Positions 1 to 8,457 of a stretch of 64,000 bases of DNA are shown piece by piece (position 1 is the first letter of the stretch; each line of letters begins with the position of its first letter). The position numbers and the translations under genes were made by a program. The notes beneath the pieces are model-generated. The model saw only the letters and a program-made list of their open reading frames with translations, was not told where the DNA came from and did not search any database. The DNA is from Geodermatophilus obscurus DSM 43160 (GTDB lineage Bacteria > Actinomycetota > Actinomycetes > Mycobacteriales > Geodermatophilaceae), in contig NC_013757.1 in NCBI RefSeq assembly GCF_000025345.1, forward strand, positions 2,666,001 through 2,730,000, in the 5' to 3' direction.

Positions 1-52
1 CCTTGCCGCGCAGTTCTTCGACCTTGTTCCTGATCTTGTCCTCAGCGCTCAT
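1..52 (-). CDS. CsbD-like stress protein, N-terminal part only
   Basis: The first 17 residues (MSAEDKIRNKVEELRGK) read off the left edge of the window. The lysine/glutamate-rich opening matches small CsbD-family proteins, which are general-stress proteins of unclear mechanism. Only the start is present, so the assignment rests on this short match. No partner gene is visible. Confidence 0.6.
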   Translation of the reverse strand, partial: MSAEDKIRNKVEELRGK

Positions 53-329
53 GGTCCTGTGCTACCCGTATCGGTGGGCGGGCACCCTCGGCGCATCACG
101 AGTCCGGGCCGTGGGGGTCCCCCGTGGACCCCTGGAGGGAGCGCGAGGGGTCCGGGGCAGGGGATGGCCATGAGGCGCCGCGTACGTCCGCGAGTCGTGA
201 ACCCGGCCGGAAGCTGGCACGAAGGACGCGGTCGGGGTCACTCCCGCCACTGGCCCCCGGGCCTCGCGCGGTCGACCCTGGGTCCGGCGGCGGATGCCGC
301 CGGAAGCCGGGCAGTCCGGGAGGGGACCG

Positions 330-599
330 ATGCTCAGCTGGAGGACGCCGACGTCGCGGGCCTGGCGGGGACTCCGCGGGTTCCTGTCCGTCCAGGTCGA
401 GCTGCACGAGCGCGCGGCACTGCTCGACCGGCCGTGGGAGGAGGAATTGCTGCACTGGGCCGACGACGGGCGGAAGCTGCACGGCCGGCTCGTCCCGCCC
501 CCCGGGCGGAGCCGCAGCACCACCTCCAGCGGGTGGTGCCCCGGCATGGTGCGCAACCGCGGTGCGTCGCCCCGGACGGGTTCTGGGTCGCCGGCCTGA
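330..599 (+). CDS. small hypothetical protein, 89 aa
   Basis: ATG at 330 follows a good ribosome-binding site (GGGAGGGG, short spacing). The product is a basic, tryptophan-rich soluble protein with a WEEELLHWADDGRKLHGRL segment (residues about 38-56) and a C-terminal Arg/Ser/Gly tail. There is no signal peptide or membrane helix. I do not recognise the family. It lies convergent with the CFA-synthase remnant to its right. The good RBS, GC-rich third positions and non-repetitive composition favour a real gene over a shadow frame. Confidence 0.55.
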   Translation: MLSWRTPTSRAWRGLRGFLSVQVELHERAALLDRPWEEELLHWADDGRKLHGRLVPPPGRSRSTTSSGWCPGMVRNRGASPRTGSGSPA

Positions 600-639
600 C
601 GCCTCCCCGTCTCCGGGGCAGGTAGCGGCTGGAGCCGAC

Positions 640-1018
640 GGGTGCCCTCCAGTCCATCGGCGGTGCTGGGGGCAGCCCCAGCACCCCGAGCCGCAGCAGC
701 GGGCCGACCAGCCGCGCCGGGGCCCGCCGATCCACGTGCAGCTCCGGGCGGGACGGCAGCTCGTCCGGGGAGGTCGGTGCCGCGTAGAGATCCCCCGCGA
801 CGTCGAGGTCCCCGCTGACGTGGGCGCGGGCGAGCCCCAACTCCCCAGGCGCGTAGACCAAGCGGCGCCGGGCCCCTCCGGTGGCCTACGACCAGCGTGG
901 GAGCTCCCTCCACGACGGCCTCGGAGCCGTCCCAGCAACGGATCGACAGAGGAACCGGCGCGCCCGGCAGGAGCCGACCGAGCTCGCCCACCACATCGGC
1001 CGCCCCGCGGGGAGTCAC
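640..1018 (-). pseudogene. cyclopropane-fatty-acyl-phospholipid synthase, N-terminal remnant
   Basis: From a GTG at 1018 the frame reads ELGRLLPGAPVPLSIRCWDGSE, typical of the N-terminal domain of actinobacterial CFA synthases (SAM-dependent cyclopropanation of membrane lipids). The match then jumps to another frame near 870 (APGELGLARAHVSGDLDVAGDLYAA). It stops near 640, before the catalytic methyltransferase domain. The gene is therefore frameshifted and cut to roughly the first third. Domain recognition is by pattern; function is certainly lost here. Confidence 0.6.
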
Positions 1019-1296
1019 CCATCGACCCTGGCACAGTCATCGCGTAGCGCGGTGGTGATCGCCTGGCCCGACTGTTCCCTTCGGACTGACACGGATCAGG
1101 GAGAGCAGCCCTCCGATGGCAGAGGGGATCGACGGAGGATGCGGGACACGGGGCGCGGCTGTTGACGCTCCTCGCGCTGGTCCAGGCAGGTCAGCTGGTC
1201 CGGGCCCGAGCCGGCAGGGCGCCGGCGGTGGGCACCCGCATGATCCGCAGCGACGCCGAGCCCTGCGGGTCGGGCACAGGATCGCGGCAGCACCGG

Positions 1297-1500
1297 GGAA
1301 AAGCGACTGCCGGTGATCCGGCTGCACGACCTCTGCCACACCCCCGCGACCCTGCTGCTCGGCGACGGCGTGCCGGTGGAGGTCGTCTCGGAGCGCCTCG
1401 GGCACGCGAGCGCCACCATTCCGCTCCCCGTCTACCAGCACGTCCACCCCGGCACGGGTCACCAGGCGGCGGACCGCTTCGCGGCGCTGCTGGGGGATCC
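1297..1500 (+). pseudogene. tyrosine recombinase, C-terminal remnant (copy 1)
   Basis: The frame gives IRLHDLCHTPATLLLGDG, then ERLGHASATIPLPVYQHVHP. This is the HxxR to Y end of a phage/plasmid integrase catalytic domain, but the Arg of the HxLRH box is Cys here. No N-terminal or core-binding domain is present upstream. Two further remnants of the same gene type lie at 3868-4158 and 13862-14057, each followed by the same downstream sequence, so this is debris of related integrated elements. Confidence 0.7.
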
Positions 1501-1568
1501 GAGGCGTGCAGTACCACGCGGGTATGCGAGGGCGTCAGAAGCCCCTGCAGCGAGACATCCCGGGTTCC

Positions 1569-1620
1569 CGACCTGCAGGAACACCCGGGTGAGGGGTGTC
1601 CGAGGGGCGACACGCTACAG
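1569..1620 (+). repeat. module downstream of integrase remnant, copy 1
   Basis: Contains GACCTGCAGGAACACC followed by GGTGTCCGAGGGGCGACAC. The same arrangement recurs after the other two integrase remnants. It may be the old attachment-site flank of these elements. Confidence 0.5.
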
Positions 1621-1722
1621 CCGCACACGGCTTTCGCGATGTGAGGGCTGACCTGATCGATCCAGTGGAGAAGCGAACCGGAACGGGAGAAGTCGTTCGT
1701 CCCGGCCCCTCGAGGCGGCTCG

Positions 1723-2082
1723 TCAGAGTCCCGTGTCGTACAACCCGTGGTAGTAGCCCGACAGCCGGTCCTTGAATCGAGCCGCCCTCATCTCTGCGCG
1801 CGTGACGTCCGGTGCGTCCTCGATCTCCTTGCGGGTGCGGTCCACGAAGACGACTCTTCCCTCGGAATCCATCCGTTCTACCGTGAAGGCCGGGAGAATG
1901 ACCTGGTGGTGCGGGCGCCAGTCGCCGGTGTCGACGACCAGATAACTGGCACTCACCTTGTTGGTCGCCTTGTCCACGACACCGATCGAACCGTCTCGTC
2001 CCATCACCTCGAAACCGGAGAGATCGATGTCCCCGGCGGAGACGGGCCGAAAGTCGCGAAAGTTCCAGAAGTCCGCGGTCAT
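1723..2082 (-). CDS. PRC-barrel domain protein, 119 aa
   Basis: ATG at 2082 is preceded by GGAAAGG at good spacing. The N-terminal 80 residues carry a PRC-barrel pattern: DLSGFEVMGRDGSIGVVDKA, then SYLVVDTGDW, a HHQVILPA strand and VFVDRTRKEIEDAPD. PRC barrels are small beta-barrel binding modules; in actinobacteria stand-alone versions are common, cytoplasmic and of unknown partner. A tail of about 25 residues ends in YYHGLYDTGL. It is monocistronic, with decayed sequence on its downstream side and an oxidase gene more than 200 bp upstream. Domain call is good; cellular role unknown. Confidence 0.8.
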   Translation of the reverse strand: MTADFWNFRDFRPVSAGDIDLSGFEVMGRDGSIGVVDKATNKVSASYLVVDTGDWRPHHQVILPAFTVERMDSEGRVVFVDRTRKEIEDAPDVTRAEMRAARFKDRLSGYYHGLYDTGL

Positions 2083-2302
2083 CGCCTTTCCTTTCCGTGG
2101 GGAATTCTCCTCTCGTGGTAGGGGGTGGACAAGACTCCCTCCATCCGCCGGTCACAGTTCCGCGTGGTGCGAGCAGGCCTCAGCCGTCCGACCGGCGTGC
2201 AGGAGCGATGCCGGGCACGACCGTCCTCGAGGGGGACCGGTTGAGTGACTGCGTTCAGCTGACCGGCCTTCTCCGGTCCGTCGACCCGCGCGACTGCCGC
2301 GG

Positions 2303-3568
2303 TCAGCTCGTCAGGAGGTGGTGTTCCAACCATGCGTTACGGAACGCGCCGCGCGGGTCGAGCCGCTCGACCAAGCTGAGGAAGTCGGCATGCCGCTCGT
2401 ACAGCGGGGCGATCCCGGCGGCGTCGGTCCGGAAGACCTTTCCCCAGTGCGGGCGCGCCGCGAACTGCGACAGGGCGCGCTCGAGGTCGACGAGCACGTC
2501 CTCCACGGCGGGCGGAGCGGGCTTCCAGGTGAAGTGGAGGGCGACGCTGGCCCGGTCGTAGGCGGTGCTCATCCACAACCGGTCCGCGGCGACCGTGCGG
2601 ATCTCGCACGCCAGCAGGAGCGGCCGGATGCGCTCGGCGAGGGAACGCACCGCCTGGAGCGCGGCCACGGTGGAGCCGTGCGGGATCAGGTACTCCGACT
2701 GGATCTCGTCGCCCGCGCTCGGGGTGAAGCCCATCCGGAAGTGCGGTAGGCGGTCCGACCACAGCCCGGGCCTGCCCAGCTGCGGGGTACACGGGGTCGG
2801 GTCCAGGCCGATGACCGGGTTCCGGTCGACGGCGGCCGGGACGGCGCCGAAGAGGTCGCCCTCGGGGGCGCCGCCTTGGTCGGGGCGGTTCTTGACCCAG
2901 ACCATCTCCACGTCGTCGCCCAGGAGGGTGAACAGGCTGACGCTGTAGCCGCACCCGGTGATCTCGTCGAAGTGCTCGTGGACGGCGTCCCAGGTCAGTC
3001 CCTCGAACACCCGCTGCTCGACTTCGAACGCGGGCTCGATGTCGAGCGTGAGCCGGGTGACCGCACCGAGGGCTCCCAGGCCGACGACCATCCCGTCGAA
3101 GTCGGCATCGCCTCTCGACACCCGGACGATCTCGCCGCTGGAGGTCACGAGCTCCATCGCCGCGACGGCCGTCGCGAGGTTGCCGTTCACCACACCTGAG
3201 CCGTGGGTGGCCGTCGCCACGGCGCCCGCTACGGAGATGTGGGGAAGTGAGGCGAGGTTGTGCAGAGCGGCCCCCGCGTCACGCAGCACCTCTGCCAGCT
3301 CGCCGTACCTCACCCCTCCGCCGAGCGAGACGGTGCCGGCCTCGAGATCAACGTCGATCCCCGCGAGTGAGGTCGCCGCGGCATGCACGGCCTCCAGCGA
3401 GAGGAGCTCCGCGGAGTCGGCGATGCCGGTGAAGGAGTGCCGCGAGCCCAGGACGCGGATGCGTGGGGCGGTGGCGACGATCTCCTGCACCTGCTCCAGG
3501 GTCGTCGGCCGGTGCAGCCGCTCGGCCCGGTAGGTGTGGTTGCCGGCCCAGTTCGTCTCCACGGTCAC
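2303..3568 (-). CDS. alditol oxidase-like FAD-dependent oxidoreductase, 421 aa
   Basis: Belongs to the vanillyl-alcohol-oxidase fold with a D-arabinono-lactone oxidase C-terminus. Opening NWAGNHTYRAERLHRPTTLE and the PP-loop segment RVLGSRHSFTGIADS (near residues 38-52) are characteristic of alditol (xylitol/sorbitol) oxidases, which oxidise a terminal hydroxyl with O2 to an aldose plus H2O2; the SRHS histidine is where these enzymes attach FAD covalently. The C-terminus (HPHWGKVF-like RPHWGKVF, about residue 375) fits the family, as does the length. The start is a GTG with little Shine-Dalgarno but a TAGCGT hexamer 7 bases upstream, so a leaderless transcript is possible. Substrate inferred from family only. 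Confidence 0.85.
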   Translation of the reverse strand: MTVETNWAGNHTYRAERLHRPTTLEQVQEIVATAPRIRVLGSRHSFTGIADSAELLSLEAVHAAATSLAGIDVDLEAGTVSLGGGVRYGELAEVLRDAGAALHNLASLPHISVAGAVATATHGSGVVNGNLATAVAAMELVTSSGEIVRVSRGDADFDGMVVGLGALGAVTRLTLDIEPAFEVEQRVFEGLTWDAVHEHFDEITGCGYSVSLFTLLGDDVEMVWVKNRPDQGGAPEGDLFGAVPAAVDRNPVIGLDPTPCTPQLGRPGLWSDRLPHFRMGFTPSAGDEIQSEYLIPHGSTVAALQAVRSLAERIRPLLLACEIRTVAADRLWMSTAYDRASVALHFTWKPAPPAVEDVLVDLERALSQFAARPHWGKVFRTDAAGIAPLYERHADFLSLVERLDPRGAFRNAWLEHHLLTS

Positions 3569-3867
3569 GGCGAGACGCTACAGAGGGTCTGGCCTGCAGG
3601 GACCGTGCAGCCCGAGGGTGTGACCAGCCCAGGACGGCGGCGGAGCGGTCGTCCCCGGGCTCACCCGGAAGTCCCGGTCTGTGTCGGTGTACGCCGTCCC
3701 GGCGCTGAGTCCGTGCACTCGCGGAGGACAGCCCGGGATCAGGAGCGGACGGCGTGGAGGAGGAGGTCCGGATCGACGATCGTCGAGGATCGGGCGCTGT
3801 GACAGACCACCCGGTGCTCGATCGCAGTCTGTGCCTCCAGGGGACTCGTGCGCCCCGGTGACGGAGG

Positions 3868-4158
3868 AGATCACCTGGACGGCACCCACCGGCACCCGGA
3901 GCGGTTCGCCCACTGCGGCGCCGACCAGGTGCTCCAGGCCCGCGAAGCGCTGGGGGAGCACCTACTGCGGTGATCCGGCCGCACGACCTCCGCCACACCT
4001 CACGCCACTCCGCTGCCGGCAGACGGCGTGCCGGTCGAGGTCGTCCCGGAGCGTCTGTGTCACGCGAGCGCCACCATTGCGCTCACCGTCCACCAGCACG
4101 TGCACCCGGCATGGGCCGCCAGGCTGCCGACGGCTCCGCCGCGTTGCTCGAGGGCTGA
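3868..4158 (+). pseudogene. tyrosine recombinase, C-terminal remnant (copy 2)
   Basis: Reads GDHLDGTHRHPERFAHCGAD, a stop, then (in another frame) IRPHDLRHT, and then GVPVEVVPERLCHASATIAL. These are successive blocks of an integrase catalytic domain (HxLRH box and C-terminal Tyr region), but interrupted by stops and frame changes. The N-terminal half is absent. It is more extended upstream than copies 1 and 3. Confidence 0.65.
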
Positions 4159-4231
4159 TCCGAGGGCGCGGAGTACCACGCGGGCATCACGAGGCCCCAC
4201 AGGCCTCGACAGATGAGTACCCCGGGCTCGT

Positions 4232-4290
4232 GACCTGCAGGAACACCGGGGTGACGCGGTGTCCGAGGAGCGACTCGCCACATGCGCACA
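4232..4290 (+). repeat. module downstream of integrase remnant, copy 2
   Basis: Contains TGACCTGCAGGAACACCGGG, then GGTGTCCGAG and a GCGCACACGG end. Same order and spacing as after copies 1 and 3. Confidence 0.5.
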
Positions 4291-4366
4291 CGGCTGGCGG
4301 TCACCCGGTGGATCGGGCACCCACGCATGGAGAGCCGCACCGTATCGTGGCGCTCCGGTTGGACGG

Positions 4367-4825
4367 TCACAGATCTCGCCGGATGTGCATCTCGGCGATC
4401 TCTCGGATCTTGCCCACGCGAGCGACGTACTTGGGGTTGTCGGCGAGGAAATCGGTCGTCAGCCACGCTCGCACCGTCTCGAGAGCGAGCGCCGATCCGA
4501 TGATCTTCGCGCCCAGGCACAGGACGTCCGTGTCGGAGTGCGAGCGGGCGAGCGTTGCGCAGAACGGATCCTGGCACACCGCCGCATACACGCCGTGGAC
4601 CTTGTTCGCGATCAGCGCGCTGCCGTAGCCGACCCCGTCGACGAAGATGCCTCGGTCGACTTCGGCCTTCCCGACAGCCAGCGCCGCGGGATGGACGAAG
4701 TCCGGGAGATCGCACGCCGTGCTGTCTCCGGTGCCGAAGTCGCTGACGTCATGCCCGGCGAGGATCTTCTTGATCTCTTCCTTCAAAGACCAGCCCGCGT
4801 GGTCACTTGCCACCGCGATCCTCAT
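4367..4825 (-). CDS. rpiB: RpiB/LacAB-family sugar-phosphate isomerase, 152 aa
   Basis: The start is the ATG at 4825, preceded by GGAGCTGCG. The sequence opens MRIAVASDHAGWSLKEEI and has the family length. RpiB enzymes interconvert ribose 5-phosphate and ribulose 5-phosphate, and relatives act on other sugar phosphates. Here the usual GxCGTGIG loop is VDGVGYGSALIANKV, so the catalytic Cys of E. coli-type RpiB is absent. ARSHSDTDVLCLGAKIIG matches the family block ending in LGAR. The changed loop suggests a subgroup with different substrate (pentose or tetrose phosphate). No operon partner; an 8-bp tandem repeat sits just upstream of the start. Confidence 0.75.
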   Translation of the reverse strand: MRIAVASDHAGWSLKEEIKKILAGHDVSDFGTGDSTACDLPDFVHPAALAVGKAEVDRGIFVDGVGYGSALIANKVHGVYAAVCQDPFCATLARSHSDTDVLCLGAKIIGSALALETVRAWLTTDFLADNPKYVARVGKIREIAEMHIRRDL

Positions 4826-4837
4826 CGCAGCTCCTAT

Positions 4838-4880
4838 CCCCGGCACCCCGGCACCCCGGCACCCCGGCACCCCGGCACCC
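4838..4880. repeat. 8-bp tandem repeat (CCCCGGCA, five copies plus CCC)
   Basis: Five exact copies of CCCCGGCA run from 4838 to 4877, followed by CCC. The array lies 12 bases upstream of the rpiB-type ATG, inside its leader, where copy-number change could alter expression. Confidence 0.9.
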
Positions 4881-5165
4881 GGCGGTGCGATGACGGCGCC
4901 GGCCGATGCTTCGTCACTGGTCGGACGAAGCTCCAGCACGGCTGGGAACTCACCACAGTGGCAGTGGCAGGGCAGGGAATCGAGTCCCCTCAGCCGCACC
5001 ACGCGTTCGCGGTCCGCCTCGGGTCGATCCCGTCTCCGAGTCCTCGTGACTGTGATCGGCCGGCCGGGACAGGAGATCGGCCAGTCGGCGAAGTAAGCAC
5101 CGGTCGCCGGACGCTGGGTGCCCGGTCGGCGAGCCGGCGGCACCGCTCGACGTGCGCGAGGTCGC

Positions 5166-5460
5166 TCAGACGCCGGTCTCGGCCGGCAGGACGCCCCGCT
5201 GGACGGCCCGCACCAGGTCGGCGTGGTCGCGCTCGGTCTGATCGGCGTAGGCGCGGGCGAACCGGCAGAGGGCCTCGCGGACTCTCGAGCCGCCCCCGAG
5301 GTAGCCCGCGATCATCGACGCCCCACTGGTGCGGGCGTGTCCCTTGGCCAGCAGGTACCCGCAGATACCCGCGTACGAGGTGAGGGCGCGGGCGTCGATG
5401 CCCACGAGGGTGATCGCGCCCTTCATGTCCCGGAACGTCCTCCAGACCTTCTCCAGAATA
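5166..5460 (-). pseudogene. DUF2252-family protein, C-terminal fragment
   Basis: The open frame ILEKVWRTFRDMKGA, then LLAKGHARTSGA, IAGYLGGGSRVREALCRFA and AYADQTERDH is the C-terminal end of DUF2252 proteins, a family related to phosphotransferase folds with no settled function. The usual protein is about 400 residues or more; only about 90 remain. The homology begins within about 35 bases of the tRNA-Gly fragment at 5492, so the gene appears to have been cut at an integration junction. Confidence 0.65.
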
Positions 5461-5491
5461 GCTGACAGGCGGGTTGACCTGCGGTTATGCC

Positions 5492-5538
5492 TGGAGCGGG
5501 TGACCGGGATCGAACCGGCATGGCCAGCTTGGAAGGCT
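5492..5538 (-). other. 3' fragment of tRNA-Gly(UCC), probable attachment-site scar
   Basis: On the minus strand the sequence contains an anticodon arm with the CTTCCAA loop (anticodon UCC), a T arm with TTCGATC loop and a G.U-closed 5-bp stem, the acceptor 3' strand CACCCGC, then T and CCA. The matching 5' half (expected to begin GCGGGTG) is not found in the bases before it. A lone tRNA 3' half is what integrases leave at att sites. Confidence 0.7.
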
Positions 5539-5836
5539 TGGGACTCCAGGCGCTATCGTTGCTGGTGAGCGCCAAGTCAGGCGCATGCCGTGCCTTCCGC
5601 GTGCCTCAGCGCCACATGGCCGGCCGGAGGAGCGGCTCCTCGCTGTCGCGCGGTCAGCCGGCAGTCCGAGGGCTGCCTCTCGGCGGCGCCATGGCTGCCA
5701 CGCCGGCCCGAGGAGCGAGTGCCTGTTGTCGTTCCGGTCCGGGACGGCCCACCGGGCCGGTCATGCGGGGCGGTGGCCGACGGCATGGCCACTGCCCTGC
5801 AATGCTCTCTGGTGGGTTTCCTCCACCGAGACAGCG

Positions 5837-6166
5837 TCAGTCCGCGCAGTCGACCGCGACGGCGAGGGCTCCGCAGATCTGCCGCATGCGCGTGTCGGCC
5901 AACCGTCCGAGCCGCTCGACGAGGACCGCGACGGAGACGCTCTCGACCGAGTCCATGTTGACCACGCAGCGGCGGGGTACCGGGTCCTCGCCGGGCTCGA
6001 GCCCGACTTCGCTGACGAGGCCGCGGATCGTGGTGGTGCACGGTGCGACGAGTGCGCGCCGGTGTCGGGGGATCACTGCGTCGCGGGAGAGGACGACGAC
6101 CGGGCGGCGCCCGATCTCGGCCATCTCGCACCACCAGACCTCACCGCGCGCGGGCAGCGTGGTCAC
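5837..6166 (-). CDS. MazF/PemK-type toxin, 109 aa
   Basis: Typical MazF fold: [20 protein letters not shown] near the N-terminus, [10 protein letters not shown] in the middle, and a [10 protein letters not shown] strand followed by [10 protein letters not shown]. MazF-like toxins are ribosome-independent mRNA endonucleases. The conserved Arg of the [10 protein letters not shown] loop and Thr of the APCTTT strand, usual active-site residues, are present. The ATG overlaps the TGA of the upstream antitoxin gene by 4 bases, so the two are translated together. Intact and family-sized; the target site of cleavage cannot be read from sequence. Confidence 0.88.
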   Translation of the reverse strand: MTTLPARGEVWWCEMAEIGRRPVVVLSRDAVIPRHRRALVAPCTTTIRGLVSEVGLEPGEDPVPRRCVVNMDSVESVSVAVLVERLGRLADTRMRQICGALAVAVDCAD

Positions 6167-6399
6167 GACCGTCCGGCGGCTTCGCGGAACGACGCCAGGT
6201 CACCCCACTCGTCTGGTTCGTCGAGGGGGTGTTCGTCGTAGGCGGTGTAGCTCGCCTCGACTTCGGCCGACCGGTGGCGCGCGACCAGCGCGCGCAGCGC
6301 CTCATCGATCATGGCGGCGTCGGTGTTCCCGGATCGCACACGTCGAGCGGCCTGGAGGAGAGCGTCGTCGACGGTGGTGCTCAGCCGTGTTCTACTCAT
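6163..6399 (-). CDS. antitoxin partner of the MazF-type toxin, 78 aa
   Basis: Small acidic protein starting [20 protein letters not shown], a ribbon-helix-helix-like N-terminus expected to bind the operon promoter. The acidic C-terminal half ([20 protein letters not shown]) would wrap and neutralise the toxin. I chose the ATG at 6399, which gives the conserved-looking RTRLSTT start; an upstream in-frame start exists but adds unlikely sequence. The 4-base overlap with the toxin gene and antitoxin-first order are normal for type II systems, which typically autorepress. Confidence 0.82.
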   Translation of the reverse strand: MSRTRLSTTVDDALLQAARRVRSGNTDAAMIDEALRALVARHRSAEVEASYTAYDEHPLDEPDEWGDLASFREAAGRS

Positions 6400-6593
6400 G
6401 CCACAATCATGCCACTGCAGGTGTCGGTGGCACCACGGTGACGTCCGCACGCCCGCGCCACGCGGTCTGCATCCTTCCACCGCACGCCGTCACCACCGTC
6501 GGTCGGGAGATGCCGCAGCTCACCGGTAGCCGTTCTCCTCGAGTCGTTCCCACAATTGAATCCCGAAAATCCTCGTCAGCAAGCATGTAATCG

Positions 6594-6788
6594 CTATCTA
6601 CGCTCTAACAACGCAAGGAATCTCGAAAAGGTGTTGTAGTAGTCTTCGATGATTCTCTCGAAAACGCTATCTACTTCGTACCCCGACTCGATCAACGCTT
6701 GCTCTCGGGAAGCCCAAAGAATGAGTCTCACCAGTTCCGACTTCAACCATGTGAAGGCGCAGCGGCCAGCCGGGCGCGGGCCCAGCAC
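6594..6788 (-). CDS. hypothetical protein, 64 aa, probably a fragment
   Basis: The segment 6560-6740 is clearly richer in A and T than its surroundings, a sign of foreign origin. The frame reads LVRLILWASREQALIESGYE, then a segment rich in acidic and aromatic residues (FERIIEDYYNTFSRFLALLE). It looks like the helical C-terminal end of a larger protein. I do not recognise the family and no convincing start is seen. Confidence 0.35.
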   Translation of the reverse strand: MLGPRPAGRCAFTWLKSELVRLILWASREQALIESGYEVDSVFERIIEDYYNTFSRFLALLERR

Positions 6789-7072
6789 CTCCGCGAGCAG
6801 GAACAGGAGCCCGGCTCGGCCACGCAGCGACCGACAGACTCCTGATGTTGCGCGGGCGTCGCTATGTCACCGCGTCCAGTAGGCAGGAGACGTTCAGGGA
6901 AGATCGTGGGCAGCCGCAGGCGAGAGCCGAGCTGACGGTGGGTAGAGCTACCTGCGGATCCGATCACCCTGTCCGCGGCGCGTGTCAAGATCATCTGAGT
7001 ATCCCGGCGGGCCACCAAGCCAGGTCAGGAAGCGAACCAACACGGGGGTGCGCAGACGCCTATGCAGCGGTT

Positions 7073-7089
7073 TGTGACCTGCGGGAACA
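7073..7089 (+). repeat. partial copy of the integrase-associated module
   Basis: GTGACCTGCGGGAACA matches the start of the modules at 1569, 4232 and 14125, after which similarity ends. No integrase sequence is seen beside this copy. Confidence 0.3.
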
Positions 7090-7126
7090 GACGAGGCTCA
7101 ACAGCGAGAGCGGTGGTCCGGCCGGT

Positions 7127-7139
7127 CCCCCCCCCCCCC
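7127..7139. repeat. run of 13 C
   Basis: An uninterrupted 13-base C tract just left of a strong hairpin. It is both a slippage site and a likely place for consensus error. Confidence 0.9.
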
Positions 7140-7150
7140 GCTACAAGGTG

Positions 7151-7183
7151 CGGTGGCCCTCACAGGGACTGTGAGGGCCACCG
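7151..7183 (-). terminator. 15-bp perfect hairpin, likely terminator
   Basis: CGGTGGCCCTCACAG and its exact complement are separated by only GGA. The hairpin lies about 100 bases past the stop of the minus-strand methyltransferase. There is no U tract, as is common in actinobacteria, and it could work in both directions. Confidence 0.7.
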
Positions 7184-7282
7184 TCATTCGCGCAAGGATC
7201 TACGCGCGACCGTCCCCAGGGACGGACCTGTCGCAGCGGCGGACGCGGGTATCGCCACTAATGTCCGGGGGCCGAGTCCGGG

Positions 7283-8330
7283 TCAGGGCCGTGCTTCGTA
7301 GACGTTGTTGAAGGGGGTCTCGGTGACCCGGCGGAACTGGGTGAAGCCGGCATCGGCGGCGATCTGACGGATGGGGCCTTCGCCGGCCTGTGCGCCGAGG
7401 GCGTAGCCGCCGGGCTGGGACAGGGCGTTGGGCACGCAGAGGAACGCAGAAGCCGAGTAGTAGATCCGGCCTACCGGGTTGAGGTTGGCCTCGACGGTGT
7501 CGCCTGCCGCTGGCTCCACGATCAGCCAGGTGCCGTCGGGCGCCAGGGCCTGGCGGATGTGCCGGGCGGCGCTGAGGGGGTCGCCCATGTCGTGGAGGCA
7601 GTCGAAGGTGGTGACCAGGTCGTATCCGGCGCCGGAAAACGTCTGCGCGGAGGCGACCTCGAAGCTGACGCGGTTGGCCACGCCGGCCTCGGCCGCCCGC
7701 TTGCGGGCCAGCTCGATGGAGCCGTGGTGGTAGTCGGAGCCGGAGATGGTGGCGGCGGGGAAGGCTTGGGCGAGCAGGACGGCGGAGGCGCCCAGGCCGG
7801 TGCCGACGTCGGCGACGCGCGCGCCGGCGGCGAGCTTGTCCTGGACGTCGTTGAGGGCCGGGATCCAGCTGGGCACCAGGTTGGCCAGGTAGCCGGGGCG
7901 GAAGAACAGTTCGCAGCCGTCGAAGACGTCGGCGTCGTGTCGGTCCCATCCATAGCCGTCGCCGGTGCGGAAGGCCTCGGTGATCCGTGGCTCGGCCCGG
8001 AGCGCGCCGAGGGCCAGGACGAAGGCGCCGGGGAGGTACACCGGACCATCGGGGTTGGCCAGGGCGAAGGCCTGCTCTTCGGAGAGGGCGAAACGGTCGG
8101 TGCTGGGGTCGTAGCCGACGTAGCCGCCGGCTGCCTGGCCGCGCAGCCATTCGGCGAGGTAGCGGGGGTTGCACCCGGTGCGCTCGGCGAGTTGCTCGGC
8201 GGTCGCCGGTCCCTGGGCCAGGGCATGGTACAGGCCCAGGCGGTGGCCGACGACGACGCCGCATCGTGGCGCCGAGGTCGCCGGCGAAGGCGTTGATCAG
8301 GGTGGTGAGCTTGTCCTGGTCGATGGTCAT
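7283..8330 (-). pseudogene. class I SAM-dependent methyltransferase (one frameshift)
   Basis: ATG at 8330 with GGAG upstream starts MTIDQDKLTTLINAFAGDLG. The match then changes frame near 8265, where VVVGHRLGLYHALAQGP takes over. This gives an N-terminal dimerisation/winged-helix region and a Rossmann domain with VADVGTGLGASAVLLAQAFP (SAM-binding motif I), DCLHDMGDP and a C-terminal AGFTQFRRV. The type resembles small-molecule O- or N-methyltransferases of secondary metabolism. Length (about 350 codons) is complete apart from the shift, so the gene may be functional if that is an error. Its promoter region carries three SARP-type repeats, suggesting control by the adjacent regulator. Confidence 0.75.
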
Positions 8331-8387
8331 GAGATATCTCCGGTGACGTGATTCGGTCGCGGACGTCGCCGAGCGTCGGGGCCGGCC

Positions 8388-8416
8388 GTTGCAGGGCGGT
8401 TGCACTGGAGCTGCAC
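8388..8416 (+). promoter_or_regulatory. SARP-type operator: three heptamer repeats, 11-bp period
   Basis: GTTGCAG, GTTGCAC and GCTGCAC start at 8388, 8399 and 8410, each separated by 4 bases. Direct heptamers with 11-bp period on one face of DNA are the standard binding pattern of SARP/AfsR regulators. They lie 58-86 bases upstream of the methyltransferase ATG. Confidence 0.72.
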
Positions 8417-8457
8417 TCCGGGCGCGGGCGGCAGGTGCTCGGTCGGCCGGGCCGGGA

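Noticed and set aside
62..1047. Several long frames across 62-1047 on both strands.
   Set aside because: They are Arg/Pro/Gly-rich shadow frames of GC-rich DNA. Only the CFA-synthase pieces and the small gene at 330 show protein-like sequence.
5480..5575. A complete tRNA-Gly gene.
   Set aside because: The 5' acceptor strand and D arm cannot be found; only the 3' half folds.
7283..8041. The methyltransferase as a 252-residue protein starting at a GTG at 8041.
   Set aside because: Family homology continues upstream of 8041 without a break to about 8262 and then in the next frame to an ATG with RBS at 8330.
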